A stretch of DNA of 64,000 nucleotides from Flavobacterium sp. UMI-01 (GTDB lineage: Bacteria; Bacteroidota; Bacteroidia; Flavobacteriales; Flavobacteriaceae), in assembly GCF_019656315.1 (NCBI RefSeq), contig NZ_BPLU01000019.1, forward strand, positions 186,001 to 250,000, read 5' to 3'. Positions 26,618-36,130 of this stretch are shown here, one piece after another. Numbering within the stretch: the stretch's first letter is position 1; the number at the start of each line of letters is the position of its first letter. Below the pieces are notes generated by a model. The model was not told the origin of the DNA, made no database searches, and saw only the letters and a list, made by a program, of their open reading frames with translations. The translations under genes were made by a program, and so were the position numbers.

Positions 26618-28165
26618 TTACTGAATTTCAAAGATAACAGGAGCTGTTCTAGGCAACAAATAACTGCCTGCTCCAACTAATTTCGTTTTTATCTCAGATA
26701 TTGTAACTTGATCTCCTCTTACTGCCTTTGAAAGCACTGATTTACATTGTGCATTTAATTTATTACCCTGAACAACAACTGTAGGTTGTCCTGTTATTTT
26801 TAAATTAAATCCTACTACATCCAAGTCTACGTCAAAATCAAAATCTTCAAGCTTAGCTCCAATTGTAGCTATTTCTAAATTTGATTTTGGTCCTTTTACC
26901 ACACCTGATTCACCACGAATTGTACCAGTTGGACCAGGGATACCTTTAATTCTGAACGTTTTGCTATCAGAAACTTTAGAACCGTCGGACAAAGTTCCTG
27001 TTACGTTTATTACCACTTGATTACCTGTTGTAGGACTCATATTGAATTTCCCTCCCCCAGCAGAACTCAATCCCGGAGCTGAAGCCGAAACCTTATCAGC
27101 AGGAATACCCGCAAAAGAAATAGTCATTGGATTCACAACGCCTCTATAAACCACATTCATCTTATCAGCAGAAATTGTTGCTGATTTAGGTCTAGCAACT
27201 ACTACATATTTGTCTTTAATTGGCAAGCTCACTACTTTACCATTTTCATCAAAATTAAAAGATCCAGCAATCGCATGTTCACCTATATTACCCGCACCAA
27301 ATGAAAACTTAGCCTGACCAGCCATCGCTTGGATGCTTGAACCATTTACAATTACAGATTTTGCTTTTAACGACGGATCAAATTTTCCTAAAATAATTTT
27401 TCCTGAAACGGCTTCACCTTGAAAGAAAACTGATTTATCTAAAACTACTATTGGCTGATAAGCTGTAAGAGAAGCTGCTGCAACCAAATCAGTTTGAAAC
27501 ATACCTGTCATCACATCGCTTTCGGTCGTTTTAATATCCGCTTGGATTTGAGACAACTTAGTAATAGTTGCAATTAAAGGAAACCCTTTATAATTGTAAT
27601 CCATCCAAGGTAAAGTCGCTCCTGCTTTTTTAGAAAAAATAGGTTTTGTAGCAAATCTATTTTCAATTTTTTTAATCTCAGATTCAGCAATAGAACTACC
27701 TCCAATTTGTTTGATTTGAGCCGGATAATTGTTTATTTTCTCCAAAAACTCTTTCCCTTTAGGAGACAATTTATCTCCAGTAAAAAACATATTGTCGATT
27801 AAATCCCCTTTATCCATTTGTTCATAAGGTAGATTTCCTTCTTCGTCTCTTTCAAAATTTTTTGTAACAGAAACTTTTATGTTTTCAATATAATCATTCA
27901 ACTCTTTAGAAACAGCTCTAATTTTGTCAACTTTTGCTTTTTTCTCACCAAATTGACCAGGTTGGTCAATTGCTTTTTGAGCTAATTGTTGAAAAGAAGA
28001 CTCGTTACGAGTGTCCGAGATTAAATTTGATTCAACAATCTTTAAATTTAAAATTCCAAAGGCTGATAATACTTCTTTGGACATATTTAATGCTAACATC
28101 GCAATGAAAACCAGATACATCAGGTTAATCATCTTCTGTCTAGGGGTTAGTTTTCCTCCTGCCAT
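26618..28165 (-). CDS. gldM: Gliding motility / type IX secretion protein GldM
   Basis: This 515-residue protein starts MAGGKLTPRQKMINLMYLVF with one N-terminal membrane helix (about 12-32), followed by a long periplasmic part with four domains in known GldM structures. Family segments such as GKEFLEKINNYP, FQTDLVAAASLTAYQPIVVLDKSVFFQGE and VVNPMTISFAGIPADKV are present. GldM with GldL forms the inner-membrane proton-driven motor that powers gliding and T9SS secretion. The length is as expected. Confidence 0.97.
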   Translation of the reverse strand: MAGGKLTPRQKMINLMYLVFIAMLALNMSKEVLSAFGILNLKIVESNLISDTRNESSFQQLAQKAIDQPGQFGEKKAKVDKIRAVSKELNDYIENIKVSVTKNFERDEEGNLPYEQMDKGDLIDNMFFTGDKLSPKGKEFLEKINNYPAQIKQIGGSSIAESEIKKIENRFATKPIFSKKAGATLPWMDYNYKGFPLIATITKLSQIQADIKTTESDVMTGMFQTDLVAAASLTAYQPIVVLDKSVFFQGEAVSGKIILGKFDPSLKAKSVIVNGSSIQAMAGQAKFSFGAGNIGEHAIAGSFNFDENGKVVSLPIKDKYVVVARPKSATISADKMNVVYRGVVNPMTISFAGIPADKVSASAPGLSSAGGGKFNMSPTTGNQVVINVTGTLSDGSKVSDSKTFRIKGIPGPTGTIRGESGVVKGPKSNLEIATIGAKLEDFDFDVDLDVVGFNLKITGQPTVVVQGNKLNAQCKSVLSKAVRGDQVTISEIKTKLVGAGSYLLPRTAPVIFEIQ

Positions 28166-28222
28166 AGTTGTTATTTTCTAATTAGTTTAATTAATTCTTT
28201 TTGTTAAGGGTCATGAAACTAA

Positions 28223-28876
28223 TTATCCTTTATTATTCATTGCAGTAAGCATACCACCATAAACGTTGTTTAAAGAAGACAAGTTTGCTGTTAATGATTG
28301 CATTTGTTCCTTTAATTTCACATTATTTTCAAGTACTTCTTCATTAATTTGAGCATTTCTAGATGCACTTTGTAATTGTACTTTATACAAACTATTCAAC
28401 GACTCCATTTGAGCAGCTGCTAACGTTAACTCTTCACTGTATTTTTTTGTAGAAGCGATTGAATCAACTGTTGGCGCTATACCTTTAGCAGCAGATTCAA
28501 AGTTTTTGATACTATTTCCTAAACTTGCCATTAATTCCCCATCAATTTTAGCATCTTTCAACATAGCATCTAATTTTTGTGACAATAGTCCTTGAGCTTC
28601 TATTGGGTTCTCTTGTTTTGGTTTTGCTTCTCTTTTTTGGGCCTTACCATTAGCCAATTCTGGATAAACCAATGTCCAATCCAACTCCTCATCAACAGGT
28701 TCAAAAGCTGAAAGCGCAAAAATTAAGGCCTCCACTAATAAACCAATAGTCAACATTAAATTTCCTGTAATAGGTCCTAACTCAATGTGTGTAATTTTGA
28801 ATAATGCTCCTACGATAACTACCGCAGCTCCCATACCATAAGCAAAGTTCATTGCTTTTTTACTTAGTAATGCCAT
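28223..28876 (-). CDS. gldL: Gliding motility / type IX secretion motor protein GldL
   Basis: This 217-residue protein has two N-terminal membrane helices (about 10-30 and 38-58, AYGMGAAVVIVGALFKITHIELGPITGNLMLTIGLLVEALIFALSAFEPV-like text) and a long cytoplasmic helical tail (about 100-215). The TM2 region contains the conserved membrane glutamate (LLVEALIF) known to matter for proton-driven torque. It is 57 bp upstream of gldM and forms the stator-like motor with it. Confidence 0.97.
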   Translation of the reverse strand: MALLSKKAMNFAYGMGAAVVIVGALFKITHIELGPITGNLMLTIGLLVEALIFALSAFEPVDEELDWTLVYPELANGKAQKREAKPKQENPIEAQGLLSQKLDAMLKDAKIDGELMASLGNSIKNFESAAKGIAPTVDSIASTKKYSEELTLAAAQMESLNSLYKVQLQSASRNAQINEEVLENNVKLKEQMQSLTANLSSLNNVYGGMLTAMNNKG

Positions 28877-28948
28877 AAATTGTGTTTTTTAGAGTTTAAT
28901 ATTTGGTTTTGAATTTGGTTTAAATTTGAGGTTTAAATCAGTAAATTA

Positions 28949-30358
28949 TTATCTATTTCTTCTATTTGTCGTACCATTCCCAGTAACTTCAGTCCCCATA
29001 TAATCTTGAACTGTACGGAAACCAATGTAACTTCTTGCCGAATCAGCATATTCATAGTCTCTTGTACTCACCTGTAAGAAGTAAGCAACATCTTTCCAAG
29101 ACCCTCCACGAACTACTTTTCGCTTGTTAGACAAGTCCAAAACATTTGGGTTCATAGAAGACACATATTCATAAGCATTTGGATCATAGGAAGAATCTGT
29201 CCATTCAGAAACATTTCCAGCCATATTATACAAATTGTAAGCATTAGGCTCATAGGATTTTGCCTCAACCGTATATAAGGCTTGATCGGCCGCATAGTCA
29301 CCTCTACTTGGTTTGAAATTAGCTAAAAAACATCCTCTATCATTTTTAGTATAAGGACCTCCCCAAGGGTAAGTAGCTGATTGCAACCCTCCTCTAGCAG
29401 AATATTCCCACTCAGCTTCTGTTGGCAAACGGAAAGAATTAATCAAATCTCTGCCTTTCGTTTTTGATTTGATATATGAATTTTTATTTAATGTTCTCCA
29501 AGCACAAAAAGCTTTTGCTTGCGTCCACTTAACCCCTACCACAGGATAGTCTCCATAAGCTTTATGCCAAAAATAATCATTGTGCATCGGTTCGTTGTAG
29601 GAATATGAAAAATCTTTAATCCAAACTGTCGTGTCTGGATATACTTTTACTTCTTCAGTTTTAATAAAATCCTTACGCTTCCCTACTTTTGCTTTGGCAG
29701 CAGCTTGAATATCCATCCAAGAATAACGAAATTTAAGTTTATCAACATCGATGCTTCTCAAACCGTTATAAGAAGCCTCTATAGGCAAATACATTGAATC
29801 CATTACCTCAACATAATATTCGTCTGGGTATTTTTGTGGATCCTTAATTAATTTTACTTTTCTATTAAGTTTTCGTCCTGCGTAGGGATCATCATCTGTA
29901 CCTATACTGTAATAATTGTCATACATATACTTATCATATGCAGTCATTTTAGCTGGATCAGTATCATTGAATGCAAAATCCCCTATACTACCTGTTTTAC
30001 CATTCTTTCCTGAACCAGGCTTAATCCCCATTTCATCAGCAAGAATTGCCAATCGCACTCTAATAGTAGAATCCTTAACCCACTCTACAAACTGACGGTA
30101 CTCACTATTCGTAATTTCTGTCTCATCCATATAAAATGATCGAACAGTTACTGTTTTGGTTGGTGCATCTTGAATTCCAGCCACATCTTCATCAGATTTA
30201 CCCATGATGAATGAACCTCCAGGAACCAATGTCATACCATAAGGCTTTTCAGGATGCCATTTTGCTCCTTTAACACCCACTAATTCACCTTTATCACCTG
30301 ATTTACCACAGCTAACTAACAGCATTACAATTGCCATAAATGCAATGAAATTCTTCAT
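28949..30358 (-). CDS. gldK: Gliding motility / type IX secretion lipoprotein GldK
   Basis: From the ATG at 30358 the 469-residue protein has a lipobox (MLLVSCGK, Cys at residue 17). A longer frame from 30391 would put 11 extra residues before the signal sequence. The body is a formylglycine-enzyme/sulfatase-modifying-type domain: MTLVPGGSFIMGKSDED, ETEITNSEYRQFVEW, VGVKWTQAKAFCAWR, RLPTEAEWEYSARGG, MAGNVSEWTDSSYD and VVRGGSWKD. In GldK this fold is structural. It forms the periplasmic ring with GldN. It is the first gene of gldKLMN. Confidence 0.96.
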   Translation of the reverse strand: MKNFIAFMAIVMLLVSCGKSGDKGELVGVKGAKWHPEKPYGMTLVPGGSFIMGKSDEDVAGIQDAPTKTVTVRSFYMDETEITNSEYRQFVEWVKDSTIRVRLAILADEMGIKPGSGKNGKTGSIGDFAFNDTDPAKMTAYDKYMYDNYYSIGTDDDPYAGRKLNRKVKLIKDPQKYPDEYYVEVMDSMYLPIEASYNGLRSIDVDKLKFRYSWMDIQAAAKAKVGKRKDFIKTEEVKVYPDTTVWIKDFSYSYNEPMHNDYFWHKAYGDYPVVGVKWTQAKAFCAWRTLNKNSYIKSKTKGRDLINSFRLPTEAEWEYSARGGLQSATYPWGGPYTKNDRGCFLANFKPSRGDYAADQALYTVEAKSYEPNAYNLYNMAGNVSEWTDSSYDPNAYEYVSSMNPNVLDLSNKRKVVRGGSWKDVAYFLQVSTRDYEYADSARSYIGFRTVQDYMGTEVTGNGTTNRRNR

Positions 30359-30487
30359 ATAAAATAGGGTTATATATTCATTATTTTTCAATGTGTAAAC
30401 GTATTTATTATTTTTTTAAAAAACAATTATTTTACTAAAACAAATTATTTTTTTAAAAATACAAAAAACGAACTACCAAAACTAAAC

Positions 30488-31639
30488 TTAGACGATGTTT
30501 TTACGTAGTGCTTTCCACCATCTTTCTGGTAATTCTTGATTGCAAGCCCCCAAATACTCCTCATAAGAACAAGGTAATAACGTATTCCTCTTTAATTTAT
30601 TGTTCCCATTTACAACAAATGGTATTTCTATCCACCAACGATCTGTTTTATCGCTTTTATAAAAAATTAAGGTTTCTTCTTCTATAGGTACTATAAACTT
30701 GATATAACTTTCTCGGCTACCAAAAGGATACTCATTAGAACGATAATGGTATCCTTCTATAAAATACCAAATTATTTGAGCAATTAATTTAGATTCTTGC
30801 GCTGAATTACCATGATTAAACACTCCAAACATTGATACTTTATCACTTATACCAGCATATCTTGACAAAGCACAAATTTCTTTACCATCAAATCCATTGG
30901 GTTCAAAAGAAACAAAATTCCCTGAATCTGCTGACTTAACTGAATTTAAATCTAAACTTACAATATCTGCATCCCTAAAAACAGGTTCAGCAAGAGCGAT
31001 ATTATTTGAAATTTCACCTAATCGATATGCATCAAAAAAGAGTTTTTCGATTAAATCAATTTCTTCTTGGGGATTATAATAGGTTTGATACCCAATATTG
31101 CAGTAATTAAAGAGATTATTAGGCTCGTCAATAATTATTTTAGTCAAATAAGAAGAAGCTAAAATTGCCTCATCTTCCTTTCCAAAATCAAATTTATTAT
31201 CAATCGCAACCAAATTAACCATTTGCTCTAAATCATCATAGGCACGATACAATGCATACGTCAAATCCTGAGAACCTCCTATAACTATGGGAATTACTTT
31301 GTTTTTGATTAACGTGGCTACCACTTTACGCAACGCAAAATAGGTATCTTCAATACGTTCTCCCGCCATTATATCTCCTAAATCCGCAATAGAAGCATGC
31401 CAATTTCCTGGATACATTCCATAAAGTTGCTTTCTAATAAAATCCAAATCAACATCATAAATCGCTGATTTATCACCTCTATTATCCAAAACTCCAATTA
31501 TGGCAATGTTAATTTTTTCAATGGATGGAAATGCATCTTTAGTATGAAAAACCACCTTACTTCCTAATTGTTGATTTGAAAACCCATTTAATTCCTCAAC
31601 AAAATTTTTATTCAAAGGGGTTAAAAATTCAAATTCCAT
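30488..31639 (-). CDS. Arginase/formimidoylglutamase-fold protein with decayed metal motifs
   Basis: This 383-residue protein has the arginase-family layout, but the metal ligands are changed. The usual GGDHS motif reads GGSQD (121-125), the DAHxD motif reads DNKFDF (147-152), and the SxDxDxxDP motif reads SLDLNSVKSAD (228-238). The His ligands of the first two motifs are absent. Ureohydrolases need two Mn ions held by these residues, so this is probably not an active hydrolase and may be a structural or regulatory protein. It lies between topA (3 bp from its stop) and gldK (about 130 bp) on the same strand. Annotation as formimidoylglutamase would rest on fold only. Confidence 0.8.
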   Translation of the reverse strand: MEFEFLTPLNKNFVEELNGFSNQQLGSKVVFHTKDAFPSIEKINIAIIGVLDNRGDKSAIYDVDLDFIRKQLYGMYPGNWHASIADLGDIMAGERIEDTYFALRKVVATLIKNKVIPIVIGGSQDLTYALYRAYDDLEQMVNLVAIDNKFDFGKEDEAILASSYLTKIIIDEPNNLFNYCNIGYQTYYNPQEEIDLIEKLFFDAYRLGEISNNIALAEPVFRDADIVSLDLNSVKSADSGNFVSFEPNGFDGKEICALSRYAGISDKVSMFGVFNHGNSAQESKLIAQIIWYFIEGYHYRSNEYPFGSRESYIKFIVPIEEETLIFYKSDKTDRWWIEIPFVVNGNNKLKRNTLLPCSYEEYLGACNQELPERWWKALRKNIV

Positions 31640-31642
31640 AAA

Positions 31643-34162
31643 TTAACTTTTCTTTTTAGGAGTCGTTTTTTTTACTGTTTCTTTCTTAGCAGTCGTCTTT
31701 TTTGCAGTTGTCTTTTTAGCAGGTGCTTTTTGCTCAATTATTTCCTGAACCTCTGCTAATGTTAAGTTTGCAGCATCAATATCTTTACCTAATTCGATTT
31801 TAATTTTTCCTTTCAAGATAACTGAACGTCCCCATCTTGCTTTTTCAACTACAATACCTTCTTCCTCCCAATTATGAAGTACTTTATCAATATTTTTTTG
31901 CAATTTATCTTCAATCAACGCCTCAATATCAGCCTGTGACAAATTATCAAAATCGTATTTTTTACTTACATTAATAAACAATCCATTCCATTTGATAAAT
32001 GGACCAAAACGCCCTACTCCTTTTTGAACACCTTCTCCTTTATAAGTCGCAATAGGGGCATCTGCTTTGATTTTTTCATCAATTAATTCTTGAGCTCTTT
32101 CTTTAGTAACCGCTAATGGATCTTCACCTTTAGGCAATGATATAAAAACGCTTCCATGTCGCACATAAGGTCCAAATCGGCCATTATTAACTTCAACTTC
32201 TTCCCCTTTATAAACACCTAAATCTTTTGGTAACAAAAACAGATTCAAGGCCTCTTCAAGTGTAATATTCCCAATGTTTTGGTCTTTCATCAAGCTTGCA
32301 AACTTCTTTTCTTCATCTTCAGCATCACCTATTTGCGCCATAGGACCAAACTTCCCTAAACGCACCGAAACAGGTTTTCCCGTTTTAGGATCTTTTCCTA
32401 AAATTCGTTCACCACTTTCTCTGTCTGCATTAGCTTCTACATCTTTCACATTAGGATGAAATCTATCGTAAAACTCCTTCATCATAATTGCCCAATCTAC
32501 ATTCCCCTCAGCAATCTCGTCAAAATCTTGTTCTACTTTTGCCGTAAAATTGTAATCTAATATATTACCGAAATTCTTCACTAGAAAATCAGTAACTATA
32601 GTACCTATATCCGTTGGAACTAACTTTCCTTTATCTGAACCTGTATTTTCTTTTAATTCTTTTTCCGTTAGCTTTCCTGACTGCAACATCAACTGCGTAT
32701 ATTTACGCTCCGTTCCCTCCAAATTTCCTTTTTCCACATAATTTCTATTGATGATGGTAGAAATCGTAGGGGCATAAGTTGAAGGTCGTCCGATTCCTAG
32801 TTCTTCCAACTTTTTAACTAATGACGCTTCCGTATAGCGTGCTGGAGGTCTTGAATAGCGCTCTGTTGCCGAAATAAAATTATTCAACAATGACTCATTC
32901 ACTTTTAAGGCTGGCAACATCCCTTCTTGTTCTTCTTCATCGTCATCATGCCCCTCCAAATACACTTTCAAAAAGCCTTCAAAAAGCAATACTTCTCCTG
33001 AAGCCGTAAATAATTCGTTATGATTATTGGCTTGTATTTTAACATTTGTACGTTCTAATTGAGCATCACTCATTTGTGAAGCTAATGTTCTTTTCCAAAT
33101 CAAATCATATAAGCGAGCCTGATCACGATCTATATTCACAGTATGACGAGACATATCAGTAGGCCTAATAGCTTCGTGGGCTTCTTGTGCTCCTTTATTT
33201 TTATTAGCAAATGTTCTAGGGTATGAAAACTCCTTGCCATAAGAGTTAATAATTTCAGCTTGAGCTGCATCCATCGCCTCTTTTGACAAATTCACGCTAT
33301 CGGTTCTCATGTAAGTGATTAATCCCGCCTCGTACAAACGTTGTGCTAATTGCATGGTGATTCCTACTGGCAAATATAACTTACGAGCTGCTTCCTGTTG
33401 TAAGGTCGAAGTTGTAAAGGGAGCAGCAGGAGTTTTTTTAGTTGGCTTTGTTTCTAAATCAGAAACTTTGTAAGTCGAACCATTATTTTTATTTAAGAAA
33501 TCTTCGGCTTCTTTCTTGGTAGTAAAGTTTTTAGGCAATTTAGCTTTAAAAGTCTTCCCTGCTTCATTTGTAAACTCGGCTACAACTGAATAAGTTGCTA
33601 CGGCTTTAAAATCTTGGATTTCGCGTTCTCTCTCAACAATTAAACGAACAGATACTGATTGTACACGACCCGCAGAAAGCCCTCCTTTAATTTTTCGCCA
33701 AAGTACGGGTGACAACTCATACCCTACTAATCGGTCGAGTACCCTACGTGCTTGTTGTGCGTTAACTAAATTATAATCTATTTCGCGAGGATTTTCAATT
33801 GCTTTTAGAATCGCATTTTTAGTGATTTCATGAAAAACAATTCTTTTGGTTTTTTTAGAATCTAATTTTAATTCTTCAGCCAAGTGCCAGGAAATTGCCT
33901 CTCCTTCACGGTCCTCATCACTTGCTAACCAAACCATTTCTGCTTTTTTTGACAAGGCTTTTAGCTTACTCACCAAAGCTTTTTTATCTGAAGAAACTTC
34001 GTATTTAGGTTTAAAACCATTCTCTACATCCACTCCTATTTCCTTTGAAGGCAAGTCGGCAATGTGCCCATAACTTGACTCTACTTGAAAATCACTACCT
34101 AAAAATTTCTCGATTGTTTTCGCCTTTGCAGGTGACTCTACTATAACTAAATTCTTTGCCAT
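31643..34162 (-). CDS. topA: DNA topoisomerase I
   Basis: From the ATG at 34162 (MAKNLVIVESPAKAKTIEKFLG) the protein has 839 residues. An upstream start at 34183 adds seven unconserved residues. It has the Toprim domain (about 1-120, ASDEDREGEAISWHLAEEL), then the IA core with GRVQSVSVRLIVERE and the active-site Tyr in EAGLITYMRTDS. The C-terminal repeats (GKFGPMAQIGD, GRFGPYVRHGS, GRFGPFIKWNG, WGRSVILKG) replace zinc ribbons. The tail is a Lys/Thr-rich low-complexity stretch of about 25 residues, likely DNA-binding. The enzyme relaxes negative supercoils. Confidence 0.97.
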   Translation of the reverse strand: MAKNLVIVESPAKAKTIEKFLGSDFQVESSYGHIADLPSKEIGVDVENGFKPKYEVSSDKKALVSKLKALSKKAEMVWLASDEDREGEAISWHLAEELKLDSKKTKRIVFHEITKNAILKAIENPREIDYNLVNAQQARRVLDRLVGYELSPVLWRKIKGGLSAGRVQSVSVRLIVEREREIQDFKAVATYSVVAEFTNEAGKTFKAKLPKNFTTKKEAEDFLNKNNGSTYKVSDLETKPTKKTPAAPFTTSTLQQEAARKLYLPVGITMQLAQRLYEAGLITYMRTDSVNLSKEAMDAAQAEIINSYGKEFSYPRTFANKNKGAQEAHEAIRPTDMSRHTVNIDRDQARLYDLIWKRTLASQMSDAQLERTNVKIQANNHNELFTASGEVLLFEGFLKVYLEGHDDDEEEQEGMLPALKVNESLLNNFISATERYSRPPARYTEASLVKKLEELGIGRPSTYAPTISTIINRNYVEKGNLEGTERKYTQLMLQSGKLTEKELKENTGSDKGKLVPTDIGTIVTDFLVKNFGNILDYNFTAKVEQDFDEIAEGNVDWAIMMKEFYDRFHPNVKDVEANADRESGERILGKDPKTGKPVSVRLGKFGPMAQIGDAEDEEKKFASLMKDQNIGNITLEEALNLFLLPKDLGVYKGEEVEVNNGRFGPYVRHGSVFISLPKGEDPLAVTKERAQELIDEKIKADAPIATYKGEGVQKGVGRFGPFIKWNGLFINVSKKYDFDNLSQADIEALIEDKLQKNIDKVLHNWEEEGIVVEKARWGRSVILKGKIKIELGKDIDAANLTLAEVQEIIEQKAPAKKTTAKKTTAKKETVKKTTPKKKS

Positions 34163-34180
34163 TGCTCTATTTTTCTGAGA

Positions 34181-34188
34181 CAAAAGTA
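34181..34188 (-). promoter_or_regulatory. -7 promoter element of topA
   Basis: Read on the minus strand, TACTTTTG matches TAnnTTTG and lies 18 bp before the topA ATG. The -33 element is not obvious. Confidence 0.4.
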
Positions 34189-34428
34189 TAAGTTTTTTTT
34201 AAATATTAAACTTTTGCTAATTTTTAAAACACAAAACCTATTACATACTTTTTACCAAATCGCCTAAAAAAGAATTCGCAACAACACATTCTTGAGAGAC
34301 AATGAACTGATTTTTATACCAGAACCTAAATATTGGATTCTTTTTAAAAAAACATAAGTTTTTCTTTTTTTAAAAGCAAAATTCATTCTGGTTTAGTATT
34401 TTCACGACAAAGTCAATCGCCTAGCACC

Positions 34429-36003
34429 ATGTCAAGACAAATTCAAATAGCCCAACTAAAGTCCACTCCCGAATGGGACATCATAATTATTGGCGGAGGA
34501 GCCAGCGGATTGGGCACCGCTGTAGATGCAGCGAGTCGTGGCTACAAAACCGTATTATTTGAAGCTGTAGATTTTGGAAAAGGCACTTCAAGCCGTAGTA
34601 CCAAACTCGTGCATGGAGGTGTACGCTATCTAGCCCAAGGCCAACTCCTTTTAGTTATCGAAGCGCTAAAAGAAAGAGGACGCTTACTCGAAAACGCAAA
34701 ACATTTGACCCAAAACATTTCATTTGTTATACCTATATATAATAGATGGCTTGGCTATTTTTACGCATTAGGCCTTACTTTATATGATATACTTGCAGGA
34801 AATCGAAGTTTAGGCAAATCAAAGTTGATTTCGAAAGCAAAAACCATTGCAATTTTTCCAAATATTAAAAAAGAAAATCTTAAGAATGGTGTTATCTATC
34901 ATGATGGTCAATTTGATGACGCACGATTAGCCATTAATCTAGCGCAAACTGCTATTGACAATAAAGCTTGTGTTTTAAATTATTTCAAAGTCATCCAATT
35001 ATTAAAAGACAAGCAAAACAAATTGGAGGGAGTTCAAGTTCTTAACCAAGAAACCCAAGAAATTTTCACCATAAAAGGCAAAATCATCATCAATGCAACA
35101 GGTGTTTTCACCAACTCGATTATGAAGCTCAACGATTTGACCTATAAGAAATATGTTGTTCCCAGTCAAGGTGTCCATTTGGTTTTAGACAATGTCTTTT
35201 CCCCTACGGCAACAGCGTTAATGATTCCCAAAACTACCGACGGTAGAGTACTGTTTGTTGTCCCTTGGCACAATAAAATCCTTATAGGCACCACCGACAC
35301 TTTAATTAAAAGTCATAGTCTTGATCCTATAGCATTAGAATCTGAAATTGAATTCATCCTCAAAAATGCACAACATTATTTAGAAAACAAGCCTCAACGC
35401 AAAGATGTACTAACTGTTTTTGCAGGTTTACGTCCATTGACCGCCCCAACAGAACAAAATCAAAAAACCAAAGAAATCTCAAGAAGCCATAAAATTTTAC
35501 TTTCTGAAACAGGACTAATCACCATTACGGGAGGAAAATGGACCACTTACAGAAAAATGGCTCAAGATGCCGTGGATAAGGCAATAAGCACAAAAAAAAT
35601 CCCTAAAAGAAAATGCCTCACCACACACCTCCCCATTCACGGTAACAAACAAACCTCAGAGACAGAAAGACTAAATCATTTGTATATCTATGGTACAGAT
35701 ACCAAGAATATTATCGCTTTACAAGAAAATCATCCTGAACTTAAAGAAAAATTACATCCTCAGTATGATTTTACACTAGCCGAAGTACTCTGGGCAATTC
35801 GACATGAAATGGCTAGAACCGTTGATGATATTCTTGCCCGCAGAGTACGCCTTTTATTTTTAGACACACAAGCTGCTATTGAATCAACAGAAAAAGTGGC
35901 CTCCCTATTATCAGTTGAATTACACAAAGACAACAAATGGATAGAAGAGGAAATAGAACGGTTTCATAGTATAGCAAAGAATTACCTCCTTTCAGAATCC
36001 TAA
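34429..36003 (+). CDS. glpD: Glycerol-3-phosphate dehydrogenase, FAD-dependent
   Basis: This 524-residue protein has the FAD motif IIIIGGGASGLGTAVDAASRGYKTVLFEAVDFGKGTSSRSTKLVHGGVRYL (about 18-68). The middle shows INATGVFTNSIM and VPSQGVHLVLD, and the C-terminal half carries GLRPLT and ITGGKWTTYRKMAQDAVD. The GlpD C-terminal cap domain starts near 410 (YDFTLAEVLWAIRHEMARTVDDILARRVRLLFLD). It oxidises glycerol-3-phosphate to DHAP at the inner membrane and passes electrons to quinone. It is monocistronic here, and glpK/glpF are not in the window. Confidence 0.94.
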   Translation: MSRQIQIAQLKSTPEWDIIIIGGGASGLGTAVDAASRGYKTVLFEAVDFGKGTSSRSTKLVHGGVRYLAQGQLLLVIEALKERGRLLENAKHLTQNISFVIPIYNRWLGYFYALGLTLYDILAGNRSLGKSKLISKAKTIAIFPNIKKENLKNGVIYHDGQFDDARLAINLAQTAIDNKACVLNYFKVIQLLKDKQNKLEGVQVLNQETQEIFTIKGKIIINATGVFTNSIMKLNDLTYKKYVVPSQGVHLVLDNVFSPTATALMIPKTTDGRVLFVVPWHNKILIGTTDTLIKSHSLDPIALESEIEFILKNAQHYLENKPQRKDVLTVFAGLRPLTAPTEQNQKTKEISRSHKILLSETGLITITGGKWTTYRKMAQDAVDKAISTKKIPKRKCLTTHLPIHGNKQTSETERLNHLYIYGTDTKNIIALQENHPELKEKLHPQYDFTLAEVLWAIRHEMARTVDDILARRVRLLFLDTQAAIESTEKVASLLSVELHKDNKWIEEEIERFHSIAKNYLLSES

Positions 36004-36130
36004 AAGACCTAAATTATTTTAAAATAAAAAAACACAAAATACTGTTAATTCTTAATCTGACAACTTGTCATATATATTCAAATAATCGTACATTTGTCCT
36101 CTTATTAAAACACACTTTGTAAAGTGACTT

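Noticed and set aside
31643..31735. Short repeated Lys/Thr codons at the end of topA as a DNA repeat
   Set aside because: This is the low-complexity C-terminal tail of topoisomerase I (AKKTTAKKTT pattern), normal for the family.
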